A stretch of DNA of 64,000 bases from Lysobacterales bacterium PRO7 (GTDB lineage: Bacteria > Pseudomonadota > Gammaproteobacteria > Xanthomonadales > Rhodanobacteraceae): NCBI GenBank assembly GCA_021404785.1, contig QWHH01000001.1:62001-126000 (forward strand). The letters are read 5' to 3'. The notes beneath the pieces were generated by a model, which was not told the origin of the DNA, did no database searches, and saw only the letters and a list, made by a program, of their open reading frames with translations. Positions 42,757 to 53,078 of this stretch are shown here, in pieces. Each line of letters begins with the position of its first letter. Position 1 is the first letter of the stretch. Made by a program: the position numbers and the translations under genes.

Positions 42757-44016
42757 ATGGACGTTGCCGCAGTCCCGGATGGCATAGCCGAGCTTGATCG
42801 CCGCCTCGTCGCGGCGGTCAAGGGCATCAAGCTGCTGGCCGCATTGAGCTGGCCGGCGCGGGCGCAGGAAGCGTTCCTTGCCTCCTGGCGCGCGAAAAAT
42901 CCACAATTGCCAAAAGTGGATTACGCGAAGTCGGATCTTTCGCGCACGCGCGAGGAACTGGAAAGCATCTTCCTCGGCGCGGACGCGGGCCATCCGCTCG
43001 GTGATTACCTGCGCCGCAGCGCGCAATCCTGGCGCATCGCCACCGAACTGCTCGATGCGGCAGGCACAAAGGGCGTCACCGAGCATTCGATCGGTTTGTT
43101 TGGACGTCCGCACGACCGTCTACCGGGCGGCACGGTCAGCACGCTCGATGCGGCGCGGCATTTCATCGAACTGGCCGACGAACTCGGCGGCGAGCTCGCC
43201 GCGCACGAGGCCGATTACTGCATACCCGCCGACGTGCTCGAGCAGGAATTGCAACAACGTCTCGATGCGTTCTTCGGCGCCGGCGTCGTGCGCGTGGAAA
43301 CCGATCCCGACCTGATCGCCAAGGCGGCCGCGGGCGCCAAGCGCATCCGCCTGCGCTCGGCGACGTGCTTTTCCGAATACGACAAGAACCAGTTACTCGA
43401 GCACGAGGCGTTCGTGCATTCGTTGACGGCATTGAACGGTCGCGCACAGCCGAACCTGGGATCGTTCGCCACGAATTCGCCGCGCATCACCGCCACGCAG
43501 GAAGGCCTGGCGACGTTCGCGGAACTCATGTCCGGATCCATCGACATCGGGCGCATGAAGCGCATTTCCCTGCGCATCCTCGCCATCGACAAGGCGCTGA
43601 ACGGCGCGAACTTCATCGACGTGTTCAAATTCTTTCTGGATTCCGGACAGACCGAGGCCGACAGCTTTGCCTCCGCCGCGCGCGTGTTCCGCGGTGCACC
43701 GCTCACGGGCGGCAGCGCGTTCACCAAGGATGCGGTATACCTGCACGGGTTGTTGTCCGTGCACACGTTTTTCCGCTGGGCGCTGAAGAACAAGAAACTG
43801 CAGTGGTGCCGCAACCTGTTCGCCGGCAAGATGGCGCTGCACGACGTGATCGCGCTGGCGCCCTGGTTCGAATCCGGTTACATCGCGCCGCCGAAGTACC
43901 TGCCGCCGTGGATGCAACGCACGAACGGCCTGGCCGGCGCGCTCGCGTTTTCGCTGTTCGCCAACAGGATCCGCCTGGATCGCGTCGAGGCGGAGGATCT
44001 GGTGCTCGGGATTTGA
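42757..44016 (+). CDS. DUF1704 family QEGLA-motif metallopeptidase
   Basis: The 419-residue protein belongs to DUF1704, called the flavohemoglobin-expression-modulating QEGLA family (TIGR02421). It shows HEAFVH at about residue 216, an HExxxH zinc motif, and TQEGLATFAE at about 248, whose Glu is the likely third ligand. The family includes the vertebrate tubulin carboxypeptidase MATCAP. A metallopeptidase activity for this bacterial protein is inferred from those motifs. TATAGT (42744-42749) lies 7 nt before the ATG, with no Shine-Dalgarno. A GTG at 42748 is in frame. The peptidase gene at 44031 follows. Confidence 0.85.
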   Translation: MDVAAVPDGIAELDRRLVAAVKGIKLLAALSWPARAQEAFLASWRAKNPQLPKVDYAKSDLSRTREELESIFLGADAGHPLGDYLRRSAQSWRIATELLDAAGTKGVTEHSIGLFGRPHDRLPGGTVSTLDAARHFIELADELGGELAAHEADYCIPADVLEQELQQRLDAFFGAGVVRVETDPDLIAKAAAGAKRIRLRSATCFSEYDKNQLLEHEAFVHSLTALNGRAQPNLGSFATNSPRITATQEGLATFAELMSGSIDIGRMKRISLRILAIDKALNGANFIDVFKFFLDSGQTEADSFASAARVFRGAPLTGGSAFTKDAVYLHGLLSVHTFFRWALKNKKLQWCRNLFAGKMALHDVIALAPWFESGYIAPPKYLPPWMQRTNGLAGALAFSLFANRIRLDRVEAEDLVLGI

Positions 44017-44030
44017 TCGGGGAGATGAGA

Positions 44031-45344
44031 ATGTGCACGAAAGTGTTTTGTGTGCTGGCATTGCTGGCTGGCGCAAACGCGGCATCTGCCGTGGAAACCG
44101 ATGCGCAACGGGTGCAGGCGGTGTTGCCGCAGGTCACGGCGTGGCGGCGCGACATCCACCAGCATCCGGAATTGAGCAACCGTGAGGTGCGCACCTCGAA
44201 GCTCGTCGCCGATGAGCTGAAGAAGCTCGGCTATACGGTGCGCACGGGGCTGGCACATACCGGCGTGACCGGCGTGTTGGTCGGCGCCAAGCCGGGGCCG
44301 AAGCTGGCGATCCGCGCCGACATGGATGCGCTGCCCGTCACCGAACAGGTCGATCTGCCGTTCGCCTCGAAGGCGAAAGGCGAATATCTCGGCAAGACCG
44401 TCGGCGTGATGCATGCCTGCGGCCACGACGCGCATACTGCGATGCTGCTCGGACTGGCTGAAGTGTTCGCCGGCATGAAAAAGGAACTGCCCGGCAGCGT
44501 GATGCTGATCTTCCAGCCCGCCGAGGAAGGCGTGCCAATCGGCGAAACCGGCGGTGCACCGCAGATGGTCAAGGATGGCGTGTTCGCGGACTTCCATCCA
44601 GACGCGATCTTCGGCATGCACGTGATCAGCACGATGAACGTGGGCATGGTTGGCGTACGCGCGGGCGGGGCGATGGCGAGTTCCGATACCTTCCGCATCG
44701 TCGTGCACGGGCGCCAGAGCCACGGCGCGATGCCGTGGCTGTCGATTGATCCGATCGTCACCGCGGCAGAAATCGTGACCAGCGCGCAGACCATCGTCAG
44801 CCGCCAGCTCGACATCAACGCGAATCCGGCGGTGGTCACGTTCGGCATCTTCAACGGCGGCTCGCGCTTCAACATCGTGCCGGAAACCGCCGAGCTGCAA
44901 GGCACCGTGCGCACGTTCGACGAGGGCATGCGCAAGCAGGCGCTGGCGAGCTTGCAGCGCATCGCCGAGAACGTCGCCGCGGCGAACGCGGCCACAGTGG
45001 AAACGCAGATTCCGCTGTCGGCGGACAGCAGCAATCCGGTCAACTTCAACGATCCGGCGCTGACCGCGCGCGTGCGCGCCAGCCTGGAAACCGCACTCGG
45101 CAAGGATCATGTCATCGAATCCCCGCGCTGGACGGCGTCGGAGGATTTTCCCTATTTCCCGCTCGGGGCGAAGGCGCCAAGCGTGTACTTCTTCGTCGGC
45201 GCCACGCCGCAGGGGGCCGATGCCGCGACCGCACCGAGCAACCACTCGCCGAAGTTCTTCCTCGACGAAGGTGCCTTGAAAGTCGGCAGTGAGGCCATGT
45301 TGCAGGCGGCGCTGGATTTCCTGGGTTACCCGGCCAACCATTGA
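44031..45344 (+). CDS. M20-family amidohydrolase, exported
   Basis: The 437-residue protein has a signal peptide (VFCVLALLAGANAASA) and an M20 carboxypeptidase/amidohydrolase fold with RRDIHQHPELSNRE near residue 40 and HACGHDAHTAMLLG near 130. PAEEGVPIGETGG and the dimerisation domain follow. It would cut an N-acyl amino acid or similar substrate in the periplasm. GGGGAG stands 6 nt before ATG 44031; the ATG 6 nt upstream is too close to that site. It lies 14 nt after the DUF1704 gene, so they are probably co-transcribed. Confidence 0.88.
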   Translation: MCTKVFCVLALLAGANAASAVETDAQRVQAVLPQVTAWRRDIHQHPELSNREVRTSKLVADELKKLGYTVRTGLAHTGVTGVLVGAKPGPKLAIRADMDALPVTEQVDLPFASKAKGEYLGKTVGVMHACGHDAHTAMLLGLAEVFAGMKKELPGSVMLIFQPAEEGVPIGETGGAPQMVKDGVFADFHPDAIFGMHVISTMNVGMVGVRAGGAMASSDTFRIVVHGRQSHGAMPWLSIDPIVTAAEIVTSAQTIVSRQLDINANPAVVTFGIFNGGSRFNIVPETAELQGTVRTFDEGMRKQALASLQRIAENVAAANAATVETQIPLSADSSNPVNFNDPALTARVRASLETALGKDHVIESPRWTASEDFPYFPLGAKAPSVYFFVGATPQGADAATAPSNHSPKFFLDEGALKVGSEAMLQAALDFLGYPANH

Positions 45345-45390
45345 TGGCATGAAATTCGCTTGTTTCTCTGGCTAGCAAAGGAGGATCCCC

Positions 45391-46551
45391 ATGAAAATTG
45401 GCCTGCTCACCGGTTGCATTGCATTGGCATTGGGCACCCAAGCCGCCTGGGCCTTGCCGCCGGTGTTCCACACCCAGTCCTGTTCGGTATCGGTCGACGG
45501 CAATCGACTGGATACCGTGCTCACGCCCGGCGGCGCCGATCAGCGCAATACGTTTGCCTATGAGCCGTCGCGGAAGCTTTGGCACTTTTGGGGATTCCTG
45601 CAGGACGACCCATCGTTCGACACGCCGCCATACATCCCCACAGTCTTGTCTTCGCTGCGAGCAGTGGTACACGCGACATCGATCGACGGCGTACATTTCA
45701 CAAGCGACAGCAATCTGAGTTACGCCTTTGGCAGCGCCAGTTACGGCAGCTACGGCGCAGACATCGATCCTCCATTGGATTTTTTCCGCGCCGTGTTCGA
45801 TACCCAGACGGGCACATGGAAATTGTTCAACTGGACAGAGAACGATCAGAACGCGACACCCAGCTTCGGTCAGTACAACTACAACACCTCGGTCAACGAC
45901 TTGAGCACCACCGCCGGCACGACTGCCGTTGTGCATCAGGGTCCGTTGAACACGCCAGTGGCGGGCAATCACGTTGGCACCTTCGGTTTGGTCGATGGCA
46001 CGCTTTTTATGCGGACGGACACGGACGGCAATGCCGATCAGTTCGCCTATGCGGATGGCGCGTACCCGTGGACTGGCGCCAACCAGCCATCGACCGGCAG
46101 CGCAACCGGCAGTGCAAACCTGTATGCGGGCACCCCGTATTGCTGGTTCCTCGATGCGACCTGTGGCAATGCCGACCCGCGAATTCCCGCGTATGTGCAC
46201 AATGTCGGGCGCACCCTGCGCCAGTCCGATGGCTCGCTCGGAACCTACTACACGTTCCGAAACGCGACCACTTATGCGCGCCAGGACCAGCAAATCTGGT
46301 ACGTCGAATCCACCGACAATGGCGCGAACTGGTCGGCACCGGTTGGCGTATTCGCGAACCCGCCTGGCGTCACCATCGACGGGGCCGGACTCGGCGCGAA
46401 CGGGTTCAGCGACGTGGACCTCGTACTCAAAGGCTCGCGCTACCAGCTATACCTCAGCGCCCAGGATGCTGGCGGCGATTACGTCATGGTGGCTGCGCAG
46501 GGGCGCCCGAGCGACGCGATCTTCTGGAACGGCTTCGAGGCCTGCGATTGA
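45391..46551 (+). CDS. Secreted protein of unknown function with a C-terminal IFWNGFE motif
   Basis: The 386-residue protein has a signal peptide ([13 protein letters not shown]) and a beta-rich body with aromatic and Asp/Asn-rich repeats ([27 protein letters not shown]). The ending [12 protein letters not shown] recalls tails I remember at the ends of secreted proteins in Xanthomonadales, but I cannot cite a named family. AAAGGAGGATCC precedes the ATG. There are five cysteines after the signal peptide, so disulfides are likely, and the domain is not recognised. Confidence 0.75.
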   Translation: MKIGLLTGCIALALGTQAAWALPPVFHTQSCSVSVDGNRLDTVLTPGGADQRNTFAYEPSRKLWHFWGFLQDDPSFDTPPYIPTVLSSLRAVVHATSIDGVHFTSDSNLSYAFGSASYGSYGADIDPPLDFFRAVFDTQTGTWKLFNWTENDQNATPSFGQYNYNTSVNDLSTTAGTTAVVHQGPLNTPVAGNHVGTFGLVDGTLFMRTDTDGNADQFAYADGAYPWTGANQPSTGSATGSANLYAGTPYCWFLDATCGNADPRIPAYVHNVGRTLRQSDGSLGTYYTFRNATTYARQDQQIWYVESTDNGANWSAPVGVFANPPGVTIDGAGLGANGFSDVDLVLKGSRYQLYLSAQDAGGDYVMVAAQGRPSDAIFWNGFEACD

Positions 46552-46614
46552 GGACTTGCCTGCTGTGCTAAGCTCGCAAACCCGCACCGGATGCGGGATT
46601 GCGAGCGTTCCGCC

Positions 46615-48906
46615 ATGTCCTCTGCCGACGATCTGAAGCAAGCCGCCCTCGAATACCATCGCCGCAAGCCGCAGGGAAAAATCAAGGTCGCGCCGACCAA
46701 GCCGCTGGTGACGCAGCGCGACCTGTCGCTCGCATATTCGCCGGGCGTGGCCGCGGCCTGCGATGCGATCGTTGCCGATCCGGGCGAAGCATCCACGCTG
46801 ACCGCGCGCGGCAACCTCGTCGCCGTCGTCACCAATGGCACCGCCGTGCTCGGCCTGGGCAACATCGGCCCGCTCGCGGCCAAACCCGTCATGGAAGGCA
46901 AGGGCGTGCTGTTCCAGAAATTCGCCGGCATCGACGTGTTCGACATCGAAATCGCCGAGCGCGACCCGGACAAGCTCGTCGACATCATCGCCGCGCTGGA
47001 ACCGACCTTCGGCGGCATGAACCTGGAAGACATCAAGGCGCCGGAGTGTTTCATCGTCGAGCGCAAGTTGCGCCAGCGCGTGAAGATTCCGGTGTTCCAC
47101 GACGACCAGCACGGCACTTCGATCATTGTTGGCGCCGCGGTGATCAATGCGCTTGCCGTGGTCGGCAAACAGATCGGCGAAGTGAAGGTCGCGTCCACCG
47201 GCGCCGGCGCGGCCGGCATTGCCTGCCTGGACATGCTCGTGCAGCTCGGCGTCAAACCCGAGAACATCCTTGTCGCTGATCGCATCGGCGTGATCTACAC
47301 CGGGCGCAAGGAGGAAATGGACCCGGACAAGCAGCGCTACGCGCGCGACACGAAGGCGCGCACGCTCGCCGAAATCATCCGCGGCGCCGATGTTTTCCTC
47401 GGCCTTTCCGCCGCCGGCGTGCTCAGCGCCGACATGGTCAAGACCATGGCGGACAAGCCGATCATTCTGGCGCTGGCCAATCCGACGCCGGAAATCCTGC
47501 CTGAGGTCGCGCGCGCGGCGCGGCCGGACGCGATCATCGCCACCGGACGTTCGGACTACCCGAATCAGGTCAACAACGCGCTGTGCTTTCCGTACATCTT
47601 CCGCGGCGCGCTGGATGTCGGCGCGACCACGATCAATGAGGCGATGAAGGTCGCTTGCGTATATGCGATCGCCGAGTTGGCGCGGCGCGAAATTTCGGAT
47701 ATCGCCGCACGCGCCTACGGCGACCGGTTGATGTCGTTCGGGTCCGAATACCTGATCCCGCAACCGTTCGATCCGCGCCTGCTGGTGTCGCTGGCGCCGG
47801 CCGTCGCGCGCGCGGCGATGGAGTCGGGTGTGGCGACGCGGCCGATCGCGGACATGGGCGCCTATCGCGAGCGCCTGTCGCAATTCGTCTACCGCACCGG
47901 CATGGTGATGAAACCGGTGTTCGAGCGCGCCAAAGCCGCACCGCAGCGCGTGGTCTACGCCGAAGGCGAAGAAGACACGATCCTGCGCGCCGTGCAGACC
48001 GTGGTCGATGAAGGAATGGCCAAACCGATCCTGATCGGCCGGCCCGCGGTAATCGAAAAGCGCATCGCGCGGCTGGGCCTGCGCATTCGCGCGGGCGAAC
48101 ATTTCCAGTTGACCAATGTCGACGAAGATCCGCGCTACAACGACTACTGGAACCTGTATCTGAAGCTCGCCGAGCGCCGCGGCATCACGCCGGCGCTGGC
48201 CAAGTCGCTGGTGCGCTCGCGGCCGACCCTGATCGCCGCGTTGATGCTTGCGCGCGGCGAGGCGGATGCCATGATCTGCGGCATGGTCGGGCGCTACCAG
48301 CACCAGCTCGCCCACATCCTGAGCGTCCTGCCGCTGGATCCCGGCGTGTCCGCGCCGGCGGCGATGACCGCGGTGCAGAACGACCGCGGCACCTGGTTCT
48401 TCGTCGACACCCACGTGCAATACGAGCCATCCGCCGAGCAGATTGCCGAAGCGACCCTGCAGGCGGTGCTGCGCCTGAAGCTGTTCGGCATCGCGCCGCG
48501 CGTGGCGCTGCTGTCGCATTCGAACTTCGGCAGCCACGAAAACCCGAGCGCCTGCAAGATGCGCTGCGTGCTTGAACTCGTGCGCGCCAAGGCGCCGGAC
48601 CTGGAGATCGATGGCGAAATGCAGGCCGATACCGCGCTCAACGAGGAAATCCGCGCGCGCATCTTCCCCGGTTCGAGCCTGCGCGGTCGCGCCAACGTGT
48701 TCGTGTTCCCGAACCAGGACGCGGCCAACATCGCCTACAACATGGTGCGCCAGTTCACCGATGGCGTCGCGATCGGCCCGATCCTGATGGGCGTGTCGAA
48801 ACCGGTGCACGTGCTCACCCCGGCCTCGACCGTGCGCCGCGTGGTCAACATGACCGCGATCGCCTGCGTTGAAGCGCAGATCCGGGCGCAAGCGGCATCG
48901 AGCTGA
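46615..48906 (+). CDS. maeB: NADP-dependent malic enzyme with fused PTA domain
   Basis: The 763-residue MaeB has the malic domain in residues 1-430 ([20 protein letters not shown] near 163, [11 protein letters not shown] near 200) and a phosphotransacetylase-like C-terminal domain (about 440-763, with [17 protein letters not shown] near the end). It decarboxylates malate to pyruvate with NADP; the PTA part usually regulates the enzyme by acetyl-CoA binding. It connects to aceE further right. The start at ATG 46615 matches the family. TAAGCT lies about 40 nt upstream. Confidence 0.95.
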   Translation: MSSADDLKQAALEYHRRKPQGKIKVAPTKPLVTQRDLSLAYSPGVAAACDAIVADPGEASTLTARGNLVAVVTNGTAVLGLGNIGPLAAKPVMEGKGVLFQKFAGIDVFDIEIAERDPDKLVDIIAALEPTFGGMNLEDIKAPECFIVERKLRQRVKIPVFHDDQHGTSIIVGAAVINALAVVGKQIGEVKVASTGAGAAGIACLDMLVQLGVKPENILVADRIGVIYTGRKEEMDPDKQRYARDTKARTLAEIIRGADVFLGLSAAGVLSADMVKTMADKPIILALANPTPEILPEVARAARPDAIIATGRSDYPNQVNNALCFPYIFRGALDVGATTINEAMKVACVYAIAELARREISDIAARAYGDRLMSFGSEYLIPQPFDPRLLVSLAPAVARAAMESGVATRPIADMGAYRERLSQFVYRTGMVMKPVFERAKAAPQRVVYAEGEEDTILRAVQTVVDEGMAKPILIGRPAVIEKRIARLGLRIRAGEHFQLTNVDEDPRYNDYWNLYLKLAERRGITPALAKSLVRSRPTLIAALMLARGEADAMICGMVGRYQHQLAHILSVLPLDPGVSAPAAMTAVQNDRGTWFFVDTHVQYEPSAEQIAEATLQAVLRLKLFGIAPRVALLSHSNFGSHENPSACKMRCVLELVRAKAPDLEIDGEMQADTALNEEIRARIFPGSSLRGRANVFVFPNQDAANIAYNMVRQFTDGVAIGPILMGVSKPVHVLTPASTVRRVVNMTAIACVEAQIRAQAASS

Positions 48907-48912
48907 CGCAGG

Positions 48913-50226
48913 TCAGGCTTTTTCTGCCGTCGCGATAAAGCCCGCGATTGGAACATTGGCATCGAGCCGCAATTCGATGGACTTGAAGGTGCAAGACGCG
49001 AATCCGGACTTTTTGCATAGCGCTTCGATCGATGCGCGCGAATGCGCATAGCGCTTGCTCGGTCGCAACACCAAATCGCTTTCGCCGTCGTTGGTTGACT
49101 CGCACGAGAAAATCAACGCGCCGCTGGGACGCAGAACGCCGAAGCATGCCGGGATAACGGCGCTCAGCTCGCCGACATAGACGAACACATCGGCGGCGAT
49201 GATGCAATCGAAGGATTGTGGCGCAAAGGTGTTGAGCGCGTCGAGTAGGTCGGCGCAGTGCAGTTCGCTGTAGATATTGCGCTTGCGCGCCTGTTCCAGC
49301 ATTTTCTGCGACAGGTCGACGCCGACCATCCGGCCATCGACGCGTCCGACATGAACCCCGACCAGACCGGTACCGCAGCCGAGATCCAATATGTTCAACC
49401 GACGATTGTCGCCATGGCGCATCAGGACGATTTCCGCAATGTGGCGCGGCACCCCGTATTTCAGGTGGCTGAGCAAATGCGTATCGAAATGGCTCGCATA
49501 GTTGTCAAAAATCCCTTGCACCACCTCTTTGGGTTGTGATGTCGGCGATTCGCCGCGGGCTATGGTGAGGTGAAACTCGATGGTCTTGTTGCCGGGATTC
49601 CGCAGCAACATATTCTCGAACACGACGCAGGCCTCGGCGTGGCGGCGCAATGCAATCAAAGTTGTGCCAAAGTACATTTGTGCTGCGGTATCGTCAGGGT
49701 GCCGTGCCAGGTACGCGCGCCAGTGGACATAGGCTTCATCGTGACGAAGCAGGTGGGTGAGCACAGCACCAAGTTGCCGATCAATATCCGGATCATCCGG
49801 CCACAGCGAATGGGCCTTGCGCAGATGCGTCAACGCGACTTCCCCGTTTCCTGCCGCTCCGGCGGTCCGGATCGCCACATCAAGCGGTAGTCGATCATTG
49901 GGAGTGAGTTCCAGTGCGGTGTCGATGGCGGTCAAGGCTTCCGGATAGCGTTCTTCGCGCGACAGGGTAATGGCCGCTTCTATGAATGCCCGCGCCCAGC
50001 GTGGGGCCAGTGTCGTGGCACGATGCAGGGCGAGCAGTTCGTGCCGGGTGTCCTTGCGCGCGCGCGCGATCAGCGCGTCGATGAGCAAAACGCGCACATC
50101 GGTGGGATACGCTGCGTTGAATGCCTTGAGCTTTGCAATAGCCTCGTTGATCCTGCCTTCCTTGATGTCGGTTTCGAGGGCGATGAGCTGGGCCGTCGCC
50201 GGATCGGTATTGCCGGGCTGCGTCAT
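48913..50226 (-). CDS. TPR-repeat methyltransferase
   Basis: The 437-residue protein has TPR repeats in the first 230 residues (for example DIDRQLGAVLTHLLRHDEAYVHW) and a class I SAM methyltransferase domain with LNILDLGCGTGLVGVHVG near residue 285. HCADLLDALNT and ADVFVYVGELS follow. The target is unknown. The start at 50226 avoids overlap with the aceE leader, as longer frames run to 50277. No strong ribosome site is seen. It is divergent from aceE and convergent with maeB. Confidence 0.85.
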   Translation of the reverse strand: MTQPGNTDPATAQLIALETDIKEGRINEAIAKLKAFNAAYPTDVRVLLIDALIARARKDTRHELLALHRATTLAPRWARAFIEAAITLSREERYPEALTAIDTALELTPNDRLPLDVAIRTAGAAGNGEVALTHLRKAHSLWPDDPDIDRQLGAVLTHLLRHDEAYVHWRAYLARHPDDTAAQMYFGTTLIALRRHAEACVVFENMLLRNPGNKTIEFHLTIARGESPTSQPKEVVQGIFDNYASHFDTHLLSHLKYGVPRHIAEIVLMRHGDNRRLNILDLGCGTGLVGVHVGRVDGRMVGVDLSQKMLEQARKRNIYSELHCADLLDALNTFAPQSFDCIIAADVFVYVGELSAVIPACFGVLRPSGALIFSCESTNDGESDLVLRPSKRYAHSRASIEALCKKSGFASCTFKSIELRLDANVPIAGFIATAEKA

Positions 50227-50384
50227 GGGCTTGGAGTCCGAATCGAGAGGCGCGACTGTAGATGCGGCTGTCGCCAACGCGCAAGAGCGTGATGCGGGCG
50301 TGCCGGCCCTTGTACGCTCGGGTAAACTGGCAGAATCGATCGAATCATCCGCGCACTTGGCTTGCGCAAATGCGGAGAACCGTC

Positions 50385-53078
50385 ATGAACAACCCCCTCA
50401 CCGACATGCTCAACCAGGACCCCGATCCGTCCGAGACCCGCGACTGGCTCGAATCCATCGAGGCGGTGATCGATGCCGAAGGCACCGAGCGCGCGCATTT
50501 CCTGCTCGAAAAACTGGTCGATGAAACACGCCGCGCCGGCGGCCACTTGCCGTTCGCGCCGACCACCGAATACATCAACACGATTCCGCCGCAGCTCGAA
50601 GCAAAAAGCCCGGGCGATGCGAACATGGAATGGCGCATCCGCTGCATCATCCGCTGGAACGCGATGGCGATGGTGGTGCGCACGAACCGCAAGCCGGGCT
50701 CGCTGGGCGGGCACATCGCGAGCTTCGCCTCGTCGGCGACGCTGTACGACGTCGGTTTCAACCACTTCTGGCGCGCGCCAAGCGCCGATCATCCGGGCGA
50801 CCTGGTTTTCCATCAGGGTCATTCCAGTCCGGGCATCTACGCGCGTTCGTTCCTCGAAGGCCGCGTTGGCGCCGACCAGATGGATCTGTTCCGCTGCGAC
50901 GTGATCGGGCACGGCCGTGCGCTGACCTCGTATCCGCATCCGTGGCTGATGCCCGATTACTGGCAGGTGCCAACGGTGTCGATGGGCCTGGGGCCGATCC
51001 AGGCGATCTATCAGGCGCAGTTCTGGAAGTACCTGGAAAACCGCGGCCTGATGCCGAAATCCGACCGCAAGGTGTGGTGCTTCATCGGCGACGGCGAAAT
51101 CGACGAACCCGAATCGCTGGGCGCGATCACGCTGGCCGGACGCGAGAAACTCGACAACCTGATTTTCGTCGTCAACTGCAACCTGCAGCGCCTCGACGGT
51201 CCGGTGCGCGGCAACGGCAAGATCATCCAGGAACTCGAAGGCGCTTTCCGCGGCGCCGGTTGGAACGTGATCAAGCTGGTCTGGGGCAGCTACTGGGATC
51301 CGCTGCTCGCGCGCGACAAGGACGGCGCCTTGCGCAAGGTCATGATGGATACGGTGGACGGCGAATACCAGGCTTGCAAGGCATTCGGCGGCGCCTACAC
51401 GCGCGAGCATTTCTTCGGCAAGGATCCGCGCACGCTGGAGATGGTGCGCAATCTTTCCGACGACGACATCTGGCGCCTGAATCGCGGCGGCCACGATCCG
51501 CACAAGGTCTATGCGGCGTATCACGCAGCGGTCAACACGCAGGACATGCCGACCGTGATTCTGGCCAAGACCGTGAAAGGTTACGGCATGGGTTCGGCGG
51601 GCGAGTCGCAGAATCCCACGCACCAGCAGAAGAAACTCGACGACGATTCGGTGCGCCATTTCCGCGACCGTTTCCAGATTCCGATCGCCGACGACAAGCT
51701 CGCCGATGTGCCGTACTACCATCCGGGCAAGGATTCGCCGGAAGTCAAATACATGCTCGAGCGTCGCGCCGCGCTCGGCGGCTTTTTGCCGCAGCGTCGC
51801 CGCCACACCGATGCCAAATGCCATGCGCCGGACCTCGCCGCGTTCGCGCAAATCACCAAGGGCTCGGGAGATCGCGAGATTTCCAACACCATGGCCCTGG
51901 TGCGCGGCATGAACCTGCTGTTGCGCGACAAGGAAATCGGCCCGCGCGTGGTGCCGATCGTCGCCGACGAGGCGCGCACGTTCGGCATGGAAGGCATGTT
52001 CCGCCAGATCGGCATCTACGCGCCGGAAGGGCAGAAATATCGCCCGCAGGATGCCGACCAGTTGCTGTACTACCGCGAGGCGCAAGATGGCCAGGTGCTG
52101 CAGGAAGGCATATCCGAAGCCGGCGGCATGTCGGCATGGATCGCGGCCGGCACCAGCTATTCGTTCTCGAACCAGCCTATGCTGCCGTTCTTCATCTACT
52201 ACTCGTTCTTCGGTTTCCGCCGTGTCGGCGATCTGATCTGGGCCGCGGGCGACCAGCGTGCGCGCGGATTCCTGATCGGCGCGACCGCGGGCGCCAGCTT
52301 CCCCGGCGAAGGCTTGCAGCATTCGGATGCCGCCTCGCAACTGATGGCCGCCACAGTGCCGAATTGCCGCGCCTACGACCCCACGTTCTCGTATGAGGTC
52401 GCCGTGCTGCTGCACCACGGCATCAAGGAAATGTACGAAGAGCAGCGCGACGTCTTCTACTACATCACCACCACGAACGAGAACATCCACCATCCGGACA
52501 TGCCCGAAGGTTGCTACGACGGCATCGTCAAGGGCATGTACTTGTTCAAGGACGCCGGCAAGCCGAAGAAAAACGAACCGCGCGTGCAACTGCTCGCCGC
52601 TGGCGGCTCCGTGCTCGAAGCGGTTGCCGCTGCGCAAATGCTGGATGCCGAATTCGCGGTCAAGGCCGACGTGTTCTCGTGCCCGAGCTTCAGCGAACTG
52701 TCGCGCGAGGCCTTCGACTGCGAACGCTGGAACCGCCTGCATCCGGAAAGCCCGCCGCGCGTCTCGCACTTCGCGCAATGCCTCGACGGCCACGACGGCC
52801 CGGTGGTGGCGGTCAGCGAATACGTGCGCGCCGTCGCCGACCAGCTGCATTCCTTCATCCCCGCGGATCGCCACTTCACCGCACTCGGCGCCGACGGCTA
52901 CGGCCGCAGCGACACGCGCGAACACCTGCGCGAATTCTTCGAGATCGACCGCCGCTGGATCGCGCACGCCGCCATCGCCGCGCTTGCCGCCGAAGGCAAG
53001 ATGACGGCCAAGGACGTCGCCCGCGCGATCAAGACCTGGAAGCTCGATGCGGAGAAGCCGAATCCGTTGGGGGTGTGA
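50385..53078 (+). CDS. aceE: Pyruvate dehydrogenase E1 component, homodimeric
   Basis: The 897-residue E1 enzyme decarboxylates pyruvate with thiamine diphosphate and acetylates lipoate on E2. The ThDP motif GDGEIDEPES starts near residue 231 and ends in NCNLQRLDG. Further landmarks are GHSSPGIYARSFLEGR near 145 and ATAGASFPGEGLQHSDAASQ near 636 (two parts). CGGAGAAC precedes the ATG. A TAAACT hexamer is at 50323-50328. Its stop overlaps the start of the Mrr-type nuclease by one base (TGATG). The E2 and E3 genes are not next to it in this window. Confidence 0.96.
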   Translation: MNNPLTDMLNQDPDPSETRDWLESIEAVIDAEGTERAHFLLEKLVDETRRAGGHLPFAPTTEYINTIPPQLEAKSPGDANMEWRIRCIIRWNAMAMVVRTNRKPGSLGGHIASFASSATLYDVGFNHFWRAPSADHPGDLVFHQGHSSPGIYARSFLEGRVGADQMDLFRCDVIGHGRALTSYPHPWLMPDYWQVPTVSMGLGPIQAIYQAQFWKYLENRGLMPKSDRKVWCFIGDGEIDEPESLGAITLAGREKLDNLIFVVNCNLQRLDGPVRGNGKIIQELEGAFRGAGWNVIKLVWGSYWDPLLARDKDGALRKVMMDTVDGEYQACKAFGGAYTREHFFGKDPRTLEMVRNLSDDDIWRLNRGGHDPHKVYAAYHAAVNTQDMPTVILAKTVKGYGMGSAGESQNPTHQQKKLDDDSVRHFRDRFQIPIADDKLADVPYYHPGKDSPEVKYMLERRAALGGFLPQRRRHTDAKCHAPDLAAFAQITKGSGDREISNTMALVRGMNLLLRDKEIGPRVVPIVADEARTFGMEGMFRQIGIYAPEGQKYRPQDADQLLYYREAQDGQVLQEGISEAGGMSAWIAAGTSYSFSNQPMLPFFIYYSFFGFRRVGDLIWAAGDQRARGFLIGATAGASFPGEGLQHSDAASQLMAATVPNCRAYDPTFSYEVAVLLHHGIKEMYEEQRDVFYYITTTNENIHHPDMPEGCYDGIVKGMYLFKDAGKPKKNEPRVQLLAAGGSVLEAVAAAQMLDAEFAVKADVFSCPSFSELSREAFDCERWNRLHPESPPRVSHFAQCLDGHDGPVVAVSEYVRAVADQLHSFIPADRHFTALGADGYGRSDTREHLREFFEIDRRWIAHAAIAALAAEGKMTAKDVARAIKTWKLDAEKPNPLGV

